In this document: positions 1 through 8,211 of the stretch, piece after piece | Layout of the letters: each line of letters starts with the position of its first letter | Position numbering within the stretch: position 1 is the stretch's first letter | Source: Methylobacterium sp. PvR107 | Lineage (GTDB): Bacteria > Pseudomonadota > Alphaproteobacteria > Rhizobiales > Beijerinckiaceae | DNA: 64,000 nt | Assembly (NCBI RefSeq): GCF_017833295.1 | Contig: NZ_JAFIBW010000001.1 | Coordinates: 4,801,501 to 4,865,500, forward strand | Reading direction: 5' to 3' | Notes under the pieces: generated by a model | Told to the model about the DNA's origin: nothing | What the model saw: only the letters and a program-made list of their open reading frames with translations | Database searches by the model: none | Translations under genes and position numbers: made by a program

Positions 1-697
1 CGGTCTCATCGCCGTCCCGGATCGGCTGCCGGTCGTTCGCGCCCAGCATGACCAGCGCGTAGCGGATCTTGGAATTGCCCTGCAGGGAATCCTGCGCGAC
101 CTTGGGCCAGTCGACCACGTCCTTTCGGACCAGGCCGCTATCGCCCTTGGCGCGATCGAGGACGGCAACCTCGGCATTGTCCTCAAAGATATTATCGAGG
201 CCCTTCGCCAGATTATCGGCCAGAGAATCGCCGAACACGGCGATCTGGACGTTCGGCTCGCTCTTGGCGATGGCGGGTTTGGGCGGGGTCGGCGCCCGGG
301 CCGGGCGGACGCGGCGCTTGACCACAGGCGCGGGGCGCTGGGCTTCGGACGGAGCGTAATTCGGCCGCGGGCGCGGTGCCCGGTAGGTTCGCTCAGGCTG
401 CGGGGCGACCGGCTGCGGCCGATCCTCCCAAGGCCAATAGAACTGGCGTGGTGCCTCCGGCTGCGGTGCGTAGCGGGGTTGGCGGCCGTAGGTCCCATCG
501 TCCCGGTAATAGGCGTCGCGGGCCCGCCGCCGCGGCGGTGCCTGGTAATTGGCGCCACCCCCGGGCTGCTGGTAGCCGTCGCCCCATTGCGCCAGCGCCG
601 GCGCGCTGCCGATCAGCGGCAGACAGGCCAAGCAAAGCAGGATCGCCAGGCCGTGAAGCACGGGGCGGATCGTGGGACGCCGATCAGCGACTTTCAT
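1..697 (-). CDS. DUF459 / SGNH-hydrolase-like secreted protein (partial, C-terminus outside window)
   Basis: The first 232 residues are visible; the gene runs off the left edge. The N-terminus has a hydrophobic signal segment ending in an AxA-type site near residue 36. A long Pro/Arg/Tyr-rich linker (about 37-145) follows, and then the start of an SGNH-like domain with block I (F-G-D-S-L, Ser158) and a later G-A-N-D block near residues 219-222. DUF459 proteins are exported SGNH-fold proteins of alphaproteobacteria, sometimes linked to envelope or acyl-ester metabolism; the substrate is unknown. An in-frame ATG two codons upstream (703) is possible, but the AGG at 704-706 is spaced better for 697. 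It lies 91 bases downstream of the lytic transglycosylase on the same strand, so the two may be cotranscribed. Confidence 0.85.
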   Translation of the reverse strand, partial: MKVADRRPTIRPVLHGLAILLCLACLPLIGSAPALAQWGDGYQQPGGGANYQAPPRRRARDAYYRDDGTYGRQPRYAPQPEAPRQFYWPWEDRPQPVAPQPERTYRAPRPRPNYAPSEAQRPAPVVKRRVRPARAPTPPKPAIAKSEPNVQIAVFGDSLADNLAKGLDNIFEDNAEVAVLDRAKGDSGLVRKDVVDWPKVAQDSLQGNSKIRYALVMLGANDRQPIRDGDET

Positions 698-788
698 GCG
701 CATCCTGCAACTCTATCCCGAACGGCGACATTGCGGAACGTGCTGAGCGAAATCGGTTCGGCTTCCGGCCGAGAGCCTGCGCTCGCTC

Positions 789-1997
789 TTACGGGCGGGC
801 CGCTGAGCCGCCCTGAATCTGCGCGAGAAGGGCGGGCGTGGCGTATCCGTCGGCCGGCAGGCCGACGCTGATCTGGTAGCGCCGAACCGCCTCGCGCAGC
901 TTCGGGCCGGCGCGGCCGTCCGTCGGTCCATCGTAGAACCCGGCGCGGGCGAGGCCAGTCTGAAGCGCCCGCAATCCCGCGCCATCGAGTCGCGCTGCCG
1001 CGGCCGGCCACGGGGATGCGAGCGGCGGACCGCCGTCCAGGCGGTCGGCAAGGTGACCCACCGCCAATGCGTACGAATCCGACGTGTTGTAACCGCGGAT
1101 CACCTCGAAATTGTCGGTGATCAGAAAAGCCGGCGCGTTCAATCCGCCCGGCAGGAACAGGCTGGCGCGCCCGCCGGCCGGCAATGGTGTCCCATCTGCG
1201 CGGCGAACGCCTCTTTGCGAAAAAGCACTCAGGTCGTCCGTGTAGCGGGACAGGTCGAAGTCTTCCGGCAGCGACACCGCGTAGCCCCAGGATACGGACG
1301 GATTCCAGCCCAGATCCTTGAGATAGGCAGCGATGGAGGCCAACGCATCCGCGTCGCTCGTCCAGATGTCCCGACGACCGTCGCCGTCGAAATCGACCGC
1401 ATGGGCCAGATATGTGGTGGGCAGGAACTGGACCTGACCCATGGCGCCCGCCCAGCTGCCGCTCATGCGATCGGGGGTGATGTCCTGGCGCTGAAGAATG
1501 GTCAGCGCGGCAAGAAGCTCGTCCCGGAACAGATCGCCTCGGTGCCGAGCCTGGGCGAGCGTCGCCAGGGCTCGAACCGTGGAGACGCTGCCCGCACTCG
1601 CTCCGAAATCGGATTCGATGCCCCAGAACGCCAGAATCACCGGTCCCGGCACGCCGTACCGCGCCTCGATCTGCCTGAGGGTCGTTGCGAGCGCCGCGGC
1701 TCGCGCCCGCCCCCGACTGATCCGTCCCGCGGTCACGGCACCGACGAGATAGTCCCAGACCGGCCGCACGAATTCAGTCTGACGTCGGGTTCGCGCCAGG
1801 ACCGTCTCATCCGGCGCAGAGATCCCGCGAAAGGCCGCATCGAACGTCTGTGCGGACACTCCGCGCGCCGCGGCGTCGGGACGCAGGGCGTCAATGAAGG
1901 CTCGGAACGCGTCCTCCTTGCCCGCAGCCGCCGTGCCCCGGATCGGGCCGGCGGCGAGGTAGAGGCTGGCGGCAAGCAGCGTTCTGCGCGACGGCAT
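789..1997 (-). CDS. Lytic murein transglycosylase, MltB family with C-terminal peptidoglycan-binding domain
   Basis: The 402-residue protein is predicted to cleave the MurNAc-GlcNAc bond of peptidoglycan in the periplasm, leaving 1,6-anhydro ends. It begins with a signal peptide carrying a twin-arginine-like S-R-R-T-L-L start. The SLT_2 catalytic domain follows (about 30-320), with the family motif W-G-I-E-S-D-F-G and putative catalytic Glu128, then the conserved G-A-M-G-Q-x-Q-F-x-P-T segment. A PG_binding_1 domain occupies about residues 340-395. Length and order fit the alphaproteobacterial MltB_2 type. Only four bases separate it from galE upstream, so it is probably cotranscribed with galE. 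I do not assign the exact paralogue name. Confidence 0.93.
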   Translation of the reverse strand: MPSRRTLLAASLYLAAGPIRGTAAAGKEDAFRAFIDALRPDAAARGVSAQTFDAAFRGISAPDETVLARTRRQTEFVRPVWDYLVGAVTAGRISRGRARAAALATTLRQIEARYGVPGPVILAFWGIESDFGASAGSVSTVRALATLAQARHRGDLFRDELLAALTILQRQDITPDRMSGSWAGAMGQVQFLPTTYLAHAVDFDGDGRRDIWTSDADALASIAAYLKDLGWNPSVSWGYAVSLPEDFDLSRYTDDLSAFSQRGVRRADGTPLPAGGRASLFLPGGLNAPAFLITDNFEVIRGYNTSDSYALAVGHLADRLDGGPPLASPWPAAAARLDGAGLRALQTGLARAGFYDGPTDGRAGPKLREAVRRYQISVGLPADGYATPALLAQIQGGSAARP

Positions 1998-2001
1998 CCG
2001 G

Positions 2002-2994
2002 TCAGAGCCGATTGCGTTTGCCGAGATGCTGCTCCCAGGCGAGTGCCTGGGCGACGATGGCGTCGAGGTCGTCGTGGCGAGGCTCCCAGCCCAGCCGATC
2101 GCGGATCAACGCGGCCTCGGCGATGATGCGCGCCGGATCTCCGGGCCGGCGCGGGCAGAGACGCACCTCGAAATCACGGCCGGACAGCCGCTTCACCACG
2201 TCGATGACCTCGAGCACCGAGTAACCGCGGCCGTAGCCGCAGTTCAACGTCAGGCTCTCGCCGCCCGCTCTGAGGTGATCGAGCGCCACGCTGTGGGCTG
2301 CAGCAAGGTCGGAGACCTGGATGTAGTCGCGCAGGCAGGAGCCATCGGGCGTCGCGTAATCGGTCCCGAACACGTCAAGCCGCTCGCGCTGGCCGAGGGC
2401 AGCCTGCGTGGCGACCTTGATCAGGTGCGTGGCGTTGGGGGTCGACTGTCCGGAGCGGCCAGCCGGGTCGGCGCCGGCCACATTGAAATAACGCAGGATC
2501 ACGTAGGAGAAGCCGTGGGCGGCCGCCGCGTCGGCGATCATCCACTCGCTCATGAGCTTCGACCGTCCGTAGGGGTTGATCGGCTTCAGCGGCAGATCCT
2601 CTGGGACGGGCACGACCTCCGGTTCACCGTAGACCGCTGCCGTCGAGGAGAAGATCACATGCCGCACGCCGGCACGTACCGCGGCCTCGATCAGGGAGCG
2701 CGTCTTCACCGTGTTGGCGAGATAGTAGCCCAGCGGATCGGACACGGAGTCCGGCACCACGATCCGGGCCGCGAAATGGGCGAGCGCATCGATCCTGTGC
2801 TGCAGGATCGTCTGCGTGACGAGCGCTTGGTCCGCCACGTCGCCGACCACGAGCTTGACGCCCTCGGGGACGGCCCAGTCGAAGCCCGTCGACAGATCGT
2901 CCAAGACGACGACCTCCTCATGGCCGGCATCGAGCAGTGCCAGAACCATGTGGCTGCCGATGTAGCCGGCGCCTCCCGTCACAAGGACCGCCAT
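2002..2994 (-). CDS. galE: UDP-glucose 4-epimerase
   Basis: Interconverts UDP-glucose and UDP-galactose in the cytoplasm with bound NAD, feeding polysaccharide and LPS precursors. The protein (330 residues) opens with the Rossmann motif G-G-A-G-Y-I-G (residues 7-13) and has the catalytic S-S-T of the extended SDR family (116-118) and the Y-x-x-x-K pair at Tyr142 and Lys146. I chose the ATG at 2994 because a GGAGGGGGTGAC ribosome-binding stretch lies directly upstream and the glycine motif then sits at the usual place; a longer reading to 3039 adds a non-conserved leader. It is divergent from galU, which makes UDP-glucose, across about 175 bases that must hold both promoters. Confidence 0.96.
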   Translation of the reverse strand: MAVLVTGGAGYIGSHMVLALLDAGHEEVVVLDDLSTGFDWAVPEGVKLVVGDVADQALVTQTILQHRIDALAHFAARIVVPDSVSDPLGYYLANTVKTRSLIEAAVRAGVRHVIFSSTAAVYGEPEVVPVPEDLPLKPINPYGRSKLMSEWMIADAAAAHGFSYVILRYFNVAGADPAGRSGQSTPNATHLIKVATQAALGQRERLDVFGTDYATPDGSCLRDYIQVSDLAAAHSVALDHLRAGGESLTLNCGYGRGYSVLEVIDVVKRLSGRDFEVRLCPRRPGDPARIIAEAALIRDRLGWEPRHDDLDAIVAQALAWEQHLGKRNRL

Positions 2995-3170
2995 GTCACC
3001 CCCTCCGGTGCCGTTCTCGCCACGCCCGCGCACGCCCATGCAGACGGTATATTTACGGCCGATTGCCTCTTACTATCGCTGCAGCGTTCTTGCGACGCTT
3101 CGCGATAGCCTATCTGACAGGCCGCACCGTTGACCACGTTCTTCCGTTCCGTTGCCGGGGTTACCTTTCG

Positions 3171-4040
3171 ATGAAACCGATCCGCAAGGCCGTCCTGCCC
3201 GTCGCGGGCCTGGGCACGCGCTTCCTGCCCGCGACCAAGGCAGTCCCCAAGGAGATGCTCACGGTTGTGGACCGACCCGTGGTTCAACACGTCGTCGATG
3301 AAGCGCGCGAAGCCGGGATCGAACACTTCATCTTCGTCACGGGTCGCGGCAAGGCGGTCATCGAGGACCATTTCGACATCGCTTTCGAACTCGATCACAC
3401 CTTGCAGGAGCGTGGAAAGACGGCGGCCTACGAGGAGTTGAAGAAAGACCTGCCCAAAGCCGGTCAGACCAGCTTCACCCGCCAGCAGGCTCCCCTCGGT
3501 CTCGGACACGCGGTGTGGTGTGCCCGCGAGATCGTCGGCGACGAGCCGTTCGCCGTGCTGTTGCCGGACATGCTGAGCCGCGGCTGCATGCAGCAGATGC
3601 TGGCTACCTACGAACGTCATGGCGGCAACGTCATCGCCGTCGAGGAGGTCGCGCCCGAGGAGACCCACCAGTACGGGATCGTGAGCGTCGGCGAGACCTA
3701 CGGGCAGTCCTTCCAGATCACCGGCATGGTCGAGAAGCCCAAGCAGGGCACGGCCCCCTCGAACTTCATCATTTCCGGACGCTACATCCTGCAGCCCGAG
3801 ATCTTCGGCATCCTGGAGCACGGTAAGAAGGGGGCCGGGGGCGAGATTCAGCTGACCGACGCCATGATCGACCTGATGGCGACGCAGGACTTCTTCGGCA
3901 TGCGCTACGAGGGACGAACCTACGACACGGGCTCCAAGCTCGGATTCCTCACGGCGAACTTGGCATACGCGCTGGAGCGGAAGGATCTCGCAGGGCCTCT
4001 GCGTGCCGAGATCGCCAAGCTTCTGAAGGGGCAGGGCTAA
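3171..4040 (+). CDS. galU: UTP-glucose-1-phosphate uridylyltransferase
   Basis: Makes UDP-glucose from UTP and glucose-1-phosphate, the precursor for exopolysaccharide, LPS core and, through GalE, UDP-galactose. The 289-residue protein has the nucleotidyltransferase signature [11 protein letters not shown] at residues 13-23 and further conserved stretches typical of bacterial GalU (a Q-x-x-x-L-G-L-G-H-A-V segment and a G-x-x-V-E-K-P-like segment). The ATG at 3171 places the conserved start four residues before the first strand; the frame is open far upstream but that part is not GalU-like. Divergent galE makes a functional pair. A hairpin without a U-tract lies just downstream (4082-4107). 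Confidence 0.97.
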   Translation: MKPIRKAVLPVAGLGTRFLPATKAVPKEMLTVVDRPVVQHVVDEAREAGIEHFIFVTGRGKAVIEDHFDIAFELDHTLQERGKTAAYEELKKDLPKAGQTSFTRQQAPLGLGHAVWCAREIVGDEPFAVLLPDMLSRGCMQQMLATYERHGGNVIAVEEVAPEETHQYGIVSVGETYGQSFQITGMVEKPKQGTAPSNFIISGRYILQPEIFGILEHGKKGAGGEIQLTDAMIDLMATQDFFGMRYEGRTYDTGSKLGFLTANLAYALERKDLAGPLRAEIAKLLKGQG

Positions 4041-4081
4041 GGCGGCGAACCGGGCGCCCGACATCCTCGCCCGCGTGTTTC

Positions 4082-4107
4082 GCCGAGAGGGCCAGAGCGC
4101 TCTCGGC
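4082..4107 (+). other. Hairpin downstream of galU
   Basis: A perfect 8-bp stem (GCCGAGAG at 4082-4089 with CTCTCGGC at 4100-4107) encloses a 10-base loop, 42 bases after the galU stop. There is no following T-run, so it is not a classic intrinsic terminator. It could help end galU transcripts or protect their 3' ends. Confidence 0.4.
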
Positions 4108-4261
4108 ACGCGGTTGGGTGACGCTCAGTCGGCATTGCCCGTTACACGACGCGGCCATTCCGCAAGCTTTGTGCGTTCGCGGTAAGCGCCGGAAACTGGC
4201 GACGACATTCGGCACGCGGTTCAGGTATGCAGTGGGAGCGGAGGCCGAGCCCAGATTGTCC

Positions 4262-4289
4262 TTGCGTTTGGTGCGGCGCACTCTATTTT
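4262..4289 (+). promoter_or_regulatory. Predicted sigma-70-type promoter of the small RNA
   Basis: A -35-like TTGCGT (4262-4267) and a -10-like TATTTT (4284-4289) are separated by 16 bases. Start would be near 4296, giving a transcript of about 90 bases that ends at the terminator at 4359-4386. The AT-rich -10 stands out in a GC-rich neighbourhood. Confidence 0.5.
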
Positions 4290-4294
4290 GTGCA

Positions 4295-4387
4295 TTGCGG
4301 GATCGCGATGGCGTCGCGGTCACGCAGCCCTTCTTGGGCGTTTCCTCCCTAGACTTCGGGCCGCTCCTTCGGGAGTGGCCTTTTTTC
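4295..4387 (+). ncRNA. Candidate trans-acting small RNA with anti-Shine-Dalgarno stretch
   Basis: A compact RNA is predicted in the non-coding gap between galU and the convergent amidohydrolase gene. Hairpin 1 is a perfect 8-bp stem (4301-4308 with 4314-4321, five-base loop). Hairpin 2 is GCCC, a UUCUU loop, then GGGC (4327-4339). A single-stranded TTTCCTCCCT (4341-4350) follows, and then the intrinsic terminator. The exposed CCUCC is complementary to Shine-Dalgarno sites, a design known from alphaproteobacterial and other small RNAs that block translation initiation. A promoter is predicted at the right distance. No protein frame fits. I do not assign it to a named family; it could also be the processed 3' end of the galU transcript. 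Confidence 0.6.
4359..4386 (+). terminator. Intrinsic terminator with UUCG tetraloop
   Basis: GGCCGCTCC (4359-4367), the very stable loop TTCG (4368-4371) and GGAGTGGCC (4372-4380) form a 9-bp stem with one G-T pair, followed by six T (4381-4386). It ends the predicted small RNA and any galU read-through. Confidence 0.9.
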
Positions 4388-4429
4388 TTTGTCGCTGCCG
4401 TCTCGCGGTGAATGCGCGGCGTCCAGCCT

Positions 4430-5332
4430 CTACTCCGCAGCCATTCTACGGGGCGTGAGATCGCCCAGATCGGACGCGACCTCGGCGACGATCGATTTCA
4501 GCGCTTCTGCCAGATCGTAGAAGCCCGCTGTCATCGCGAGGCTACCTTCGTTCATGTAGAGCCCGCGGCTGACTTCGATCTGCAAGGCATGGCGCCCGAG
4601 ATTTGGTTCGCCGTAATGCTCCGTGATGAAGCCGCCCGCATATGGTTTGTTGCGAACCACCCGGAAACCGCGCGCGCGAAAAGCGGTCTCGAAACCGTTG
4701 ATCAGGCCGGGAGCGCACGCGGTCCCGTAGCGGTCGCCCAACACCACGTCGGCCTTCATCTCAGGATCCCGCCCGAGGCTCGAGGACGGCATCGAATGGC
4801 AATCGATGAGCACGCAATGTCCGTGGCTGCGGGCCGTGCGCTGGATCAGGCCGCGCAGCATGCGGTGGTAGGGCTTGTAGAGCCCCTCGATCCGCGCGGT
4901 CGCCTCGGTCACCGGCAATCTGCGCGCGTAGATTTCCTGCCCATCTGCAACCACCCGCGGCACCGTTCCCAGCCCGCCGGCGACCCGCATGGAGCGCGTG
5001 TTGGCAAACGACGGCAGCCGGCCTTCGAACATCCGCGGATCGAGTTCGAAGGGCTCGCGGTTCACATCGAGGAACGCGCGCGGAAAGTTTGCCCGCAAGA
5101 GCGGCGCGCCGAGGGCGACCACCGATGCGAACAGCCGATCGACATGCGCATCTTCTGAGCGGCGGAGCGTGAGTGCGTCGAGCCGGGATGCCGCGACAAA
5201 GTCGGGGGGGTAGACGGCACCGGAATGGCCGGTATTGAAGACGAAGGGCAGGATGTGCGCCGCCGGCTCGTCGACCGCGAAGGCTGGGGCAAATCCGAAG
5301 ACGTCTGGCTCGACCGATACGGGCGCGATCAT
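4430..5332 (-). CDS. N-formylglutamate amidohydrolase family protein
   Basis: A member of the FGase family (PF05013), which hydrolyses N-formyl-L-glutamate to formate and glutamate, the last step of one histidine-breakdown route. Visible marks are the N-terminal P-H-x-G-like segment (here N-T-G-H-S-G), a R-S-E-D-A-H-V-D stretch, a D-V-N-R-E-P stretch and a central D-C-H-S-M-P metal or active-site motif. The ATG at 5332 gives 300 residues; a GTG at 5407 would add 25 unconserved residues, and neither has a strong ribosome-binding site. No other hut genes are nearby, so a housekeeping role on N-formyl or related amides is possible. It is convergent with the small RNA upstream in the map. Confidence 0.88.
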   Translation of the reverse strand: MIAPVSVEPDVFGFAPAFAVDEPAAHILPFVFNTGHSGAVYPPDFVAASRLDALTLRRSEDAHVDRLFASVVALGAPLLRANFPRAFLDVNREPFELDPRMFEGRLPSFANTRSMRVAGGLGTVPRVVADGQEIYARRLPVTEATARIEGLYKPYHRMLRGLIQRTARSHGHCVLIDCHSMPSSSLGRDPEMKADVVLGDRYGTACAPGLINGFETAFRARGFRVVRNKPYAGGFITEHYGEPNLGRHALQIEVSRGLYMNEGSLAMTAGFYDLAEALKSIVAEVASDLGDLTPRRMAAE

Positions 5333-5479
5333 CGGCTGGTGGACACCCCGGCAGTTGTGAAAGCACGGCAGGTCCGTACTGTGCGGCGCGATCGACCGCC
5401 TGTCCACTCGGCGCCGGCGACGGTTGCCGTCGCCAAAGGGTCACGCGGCACGCGCTGCGGACCTCATCCTAACACCTTG

Positions 5480-5487
5480 TTTACCAT
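5480..5487 (+). promoter_or_regulatory. Weak CtrA-half-site-like sequence upstream of cpdR
   Basis: TTTACCAT differs in one base from the CtrA half-site TTAACCAT and lies about 50 bases before the cpdR start. In Caulobacter cpdR is under CtrA control, so the placement is suggestive, but a single 7-of-8 match is weak. Confidence 0.25.
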
Positions 5488-5538
5488 CGCCTCCCTTTAT
5501 GGGATCAACAACGCGACTCGAAGGCTCGGATCCGGCCG

Positions 5539-5895
5539 ATGAAAATCCTGCTGGCGGAAGACGACAACGACATGCGCCGGTTCTTGGCGAAGGCGCTGCA
5601 GAATGCGGGATACGACGTCCTGTCCTTCGACAACGGCCTCTCGGCGTACAACCGGCTGCGCGAGGAGCCGTTCGAGCTGCTGCTGACCGACATCGTGATG
5701 CCGGAGATGGACGGCATCGAGCTCGCGCGCCGGGCCACCGAACTGGACCCCGACATCAAGGTCATGTTCATCACCGGTTTCGCGGCGGTCGCGCTGAATC
5801 CGGATTCCAAGGCGCCTAAGGACGCCAAAGTCCTGTCCAAGCCGTTCCATCTGCGCGACCTCGTCAACGAGGTCGAGAAGCTGCTGGCGGCCTGA
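5539..5895 (+). CDS. cpdR: Single-domain response regulator CpdR
   Basis: A stand-alone receiver domain of 118 residues, the exact size and sequence style of alphaproteobacterial CpdR. In Caulobacter unphosphorylated CpdR primes the ClpXP protease at the cell pole for destruction of CtrA-pathway regulators; phosphorylation through the CckA-ChpT relay turns it off. Visible marks are the acidic pair Asp8/Asp9 in the A-E-D-D start, phospho-acceptor Asp51 in L-L-L-T-D-I-V-M-P, Thr79-equivalent in F-I-T-G-F-A-A, and the conserved Lys in L-S-K-P-F. There is no output domain. Orthology rests on length and motif recognition. The ribosome-binding site is weak. Confidence 0.93.
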   Translation: MKILLAEDDNDMRRFLAKALQNAGYDVLSFDNGLSAYNRLREEPFELLLTDIVMPEMDGIELARRATELDPDIKVMFITGFAAVALNPDSKAPKDAKVLSKPFHLRDLVNEVEKLLAA

Positions 5896-5940
5896 CGGCA
5901 GGTCCGGCGGAGCGGAATCCCGGCATTTGGAACGGTGCGG

Positions 5941-5960
5941 CAGGAGGACGAGTCCTCCTG
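5941..5960 (+). other. Perfect hairpin between cpdR and grxC
   Basis: CAGGAGGA (5941-5948), loop CGAG, TCCTCCTG (5953-5960) form an 8-bp stem 45 bases after the cpdR stop. There is no T-run after it. It may act as a weak terminator or 3'-end barrier for cpdR mRNA. Confidence 0.4.
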
Positions 5961-6026
5961 TGACCACACGAGCATAGGCAATTCGGATCGCGCGCTCCTA
6001 TATGGCGGGAGATCACGCGCGGGACG

Positions 6027-6305
6027 ATGAACGCCATGCAGCCGGTCACCATCTACACCACGGCCTGGTGCCCTTACTGCTCGGCGGCCAAGAGCCTGCT
6101 GAAGGAGAAGGGCGTCACCTTCCAGGAAATCGACGTCGAGCGCGTGCAGGGCGCACGCGGCACCATGGTGGAGAAGGCCGGCGGCCGCACGAGCGTGCCG
6201 CAGATCTTCATCGGCGGCACGCATGTCGGTGGCTGCGACGATCTCTACGCGCTCGATCGGGCGGGCAAGCTGGATCGGCTGCTGAAGGATACCGCCGATG
6301 CCTGA
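6027..6305 (+). CDS. grxC: Glutaredoxin 3
   Basis: A 92-residue thioredoxin-fold protein that reduces disulfides and glutathione mixed disulfides using glutathione. The dithiol active site C-P-Y-C is at Cys15 and Cys18, followed by the T-S-V-P-Q cis-proline loop and the G-G-C-D-D glutathione-binding end typical of GrxC. The first ATG (6027) follows GGGAC; a second in-frame ATG at 6036 is possible. Its stop overlaps the start of the nitrilase-family gene by eight bases, so the two are translationally coupled. Confidence 0.96.
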   Translation: MNAMQPVTIYTTAWCPYCSAAKSLLKEKGVTFQEIDVERVQGARGTMVEKAGGRTSVPQIFIGGTHVGGCDDLYALDRAGKLDRLLKDTADA

Positions 6306-7155
6306 CGCGCGCTTCACGGCCGCCTGCGTGCAGATGCGCTCCGGTCGGGATCCGGGCGCGAACCGCGATGCGGCGGTGGCCGGAATCCGTGAGGCAGCGT
6401 CGCGCGGCGCGGCATACGTGCAGACGCCCGAGATGACGTCGCTGGTCGAGCGGAGCCGCGAGCGGCTGTTCGCGCTGGTGACCGGCGAAGATCAGGACCC
6501 GACGCTGTCTGCCCTGCGCGAGGCCGCGCGCGCGACGGGCACGGTGGTCCAGATCGGCTCGATCGCGGTGCGCTCGGGCGACAAGATCGCCAACCGCGCC
6601 TACCTGATCGGCACGGACGGCGAGATCCTCGCGTCCTACGACAAGCTTCACCTGTTCGACGTCGACCTGCCCAGCGGCGAGCGCTGGCGGGAATCGGCGA
6701 CCTATACCGGCGGCGCCTGCGCCATTGTCGCGGCGACGCCCTGGGGCCTGCTCGGCCTGACGATCTGCTACGACATCCGTTTTCCGGGCCTGTACCGGGC
6801 ACTGGCCGAGGCGGGGGCGGAGGTGCTCACCGCGCCGGCCTGCTTCACCCGCCAGACCGGCGAGGCGCACTGGCACGTCCTGCAAAGGGCGCGGGCGATC
6901 GAGACCGGCTCCTTCGTGATCTCGGCGGCCCAGGGCGGCCTCCATGAGGACGGCCGCGAAACCTTCGGCCACTCGTTGATCGTCGATCCCTGGGGCCGGG
7001 TCCTCGCCGACGCGGGCGGCTCCGAGCCGGGTGTGATCCTGGCGGAGATCGACCTCGCGCAGGTCGCGGATGCCCGGGCGCGTATCCCCTCGCTGAAGCA
7101 CGGCCGTGCCTTCACGGTCGAACGGGTCGGTCCTCAGATCCGGGCCGCACAGTAG
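6298..7155 (+). CDS. Carbon-nitrogen hydrolase (nitrilase family), probable deaminated-glutathione amidase
   Basis: A 285-residue nitrilase-superfamily amidase. The catalytic triad is visible: Glu45 (Q-T-P-E-M-T), Lys116 (Y-D-K-L-H-L-F-D) and Cys157 (T-I-C-Y-D-I-R-F-P). The C-Y-D-x-R-F-P form is that of the Nit1/Nit2 branch, which hydrolyses deaminated glutathione or alpha-keto acid amides (omega-amidase). Coupling to grxC (8-base overlap) supports a glutathione-repair role: transaminases wrongly convert glutathione to its keto form, and Nit1-type enzymes clear it. That substrate is inferred from family and context; omega-amidase activity on ketoglutaramate remains possible. Confidence 0.9.
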   Translation: MPDARFTAACVQMRSGRDPGANRDAAVAGIREAASRGAAYVQTPEMTSLVERSRERLFALVTGEDQDPTLSALREAARATGTVVQIGSIAVRSGDKIANRAYLIGTDGEILASYDKLHLFDVDLPSGERWRESATYTGGACAIVAATPWGLLGLTICYDIRFPGLYRALAEAGAEVLTAPACFTRQTGEAHWHVLQRARAIETGSFVISAAQGGLHEDGRETFGHSLIVDPWGRVLADAGGSEPGVILAEIDLAQVADARARIPSLKHGRAFTVERVGPQIRAAQ

Positions 7156-7175
7156 ACAGAACAGCAAGCAAGAGA

Positions 7176-7631
7176 ATGATCCGGTACAGTCTCGTCTGCG
7201 AGGCCGGGCACGGCTTCGAGAGCTGGTTCCCGTCCTCGGATTCCTACGACGAACAGGTCGCCCGCGGGCTCGTGACGTGCCCGGTCTGCGACAGCGCCAA
7301 GGTCGCCAAGGCGCTGATGGTGCCGCGTGTCGCCCGCACCGATCGCGAGCGTTCGTCTGCGGTTGTACCGGCGCCGTCGGACCCATCCGTGACTGTGATC
7401 GCGGAGCCGGAACGACAGGTGCGAGCCATGCTGCGGGCGCTGCGCGAACATGTCGTGGCCCATTCGGAACATGTGGGTGCGCGCTTCCCCGAGGAAGCCC
7501 GCAAGATCCACTACGGTGAGGCGGAAGGCCGCTCAATCTACGGCGAGGCGAGCCCCGCAGAGGCCCGCGCGCTTCTCGAAGAGGGCATCGAGGTGGCCGC
7601 GATTCCCATCCTGCCGGACGACCGAAACTGA
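7176..7631 (+). CDS. DUF1178 family protein
   Basis: A 151-residue protein of unknown function, recognised as DUF1178 by its start: a zinc-ribbon-like arrangement with C-x-x-G-H-x-F-E-S-W-F (residues 9-18) followed by a C-P-V-C pair near residues 34-37. The middle is variable, and the C-terminal half (R-K-I-H-Y-G-E-A-E and later I-P-I-L-P) is typical of the family. It starts 20 bases after the nitrilase gene, so grxC, the nitrilase gene and DUF1178 form one operon; this linkage is common in alphaproteobacteria. The function is not known. Confidence 0.88.
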   Translation: MIRYSLVCEAGHGFESWFPSSDSYDEQVARGLVTCPVCDSAKVAKALMVPRVARTDRERSSAVVPAPSDPSVTVIAEPERQVRAMLRALREHVVAHSEHVGARFPEEARKIHYGEAEGRSIYGEASPAEARALLEEGIEVAAIPILPDDRN

Positions 7632-7720
7632 ACCCGCGCGGCCTGTACCGGGGTGGCGGTCGAGGCCCCACTCAGGCGCAGGCCCGTCCGGATCTCATCC
7701 CGAGTGCGTCGGGCATCCCA

Positions 7721-8209
7721 TCAGGGGCGCGCAGCCGCGGTGCCGGCGAGGGAGGCGAGCGCGAAGGAGACGAGCGCGTTCCAGCCGGCCAGGGAGATCC
7801 CGAGCACCCGGAGCGCGGCGACGGAGCAATCGACGACCTTCGTTGATCCCAGCGCGTTGAGGAAGTCGCCGACCTGATTGGGGTTGGCGCCAGTGCCGCC
7901 GCCGCAATCGGACGGTCCCGGCCAAAACCCCCACTCGGCGCCGGCGTGATAGACCCCGACACCCGCACCGTAGAGGAGGCCGAGGGCGGCAAGACCGAGA
8001 GCGATCCGGCCGACCCGTTCTGGTGCCAGCAGGGCGACGAGCCCGAGTGGCAGCGCTGCGTAGAAGGGCAGACGCTCGGTCAGGCAGAGCTTGCACGGCG
8101 CGTAACCGTACCCGTACTGCAGCACCAGGACGACCCCCACAGTGATGGCGGAGAAGATCGCGACCCACAGGCCAGCCGTCTTCAAACGGAGTGCTGCCGC
8201 CGTGTTCAT
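7721..8209 (-). CDS. dsbB: Disulfide bond formation protein B
   Basis: An inner-membrane quinone reductase of 162 residues that reoxidises periplasmic DsbA. It has four predicted membrane helices and the two essential periplasmic cysteine pairs: Cys39/Cys42 in P-C-K-L-C, next to a quinone-binding E-R, and Cys102/Cys128. The start is the ATG at 8209, two bases after the stop of the VTT-domain gene, indicating translational coupling; the longer open frame upstream is a shadow of that gene. No dsbA is visible in the window. The two bicistronic genes may share a role in envelope redox or membrane homeostasis, but that is only context. Confidence 0.93.
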   Translation of the reverse strand: MNTAAALRLKTAGLWVAIFSAITVGVVLVLQYGYGYAPCKLCLTERLPFYAALPLGLVALLAPERVGRIALGLAALGLLYGAGVGVYHAGAEWGFWPGPSDCGGGTGANPNQVGDFLNALGSTKVVDCSVAALRVLGISLAGWNALVSFALASLAGTAAARP

Positions 8210-8211
8210 CG

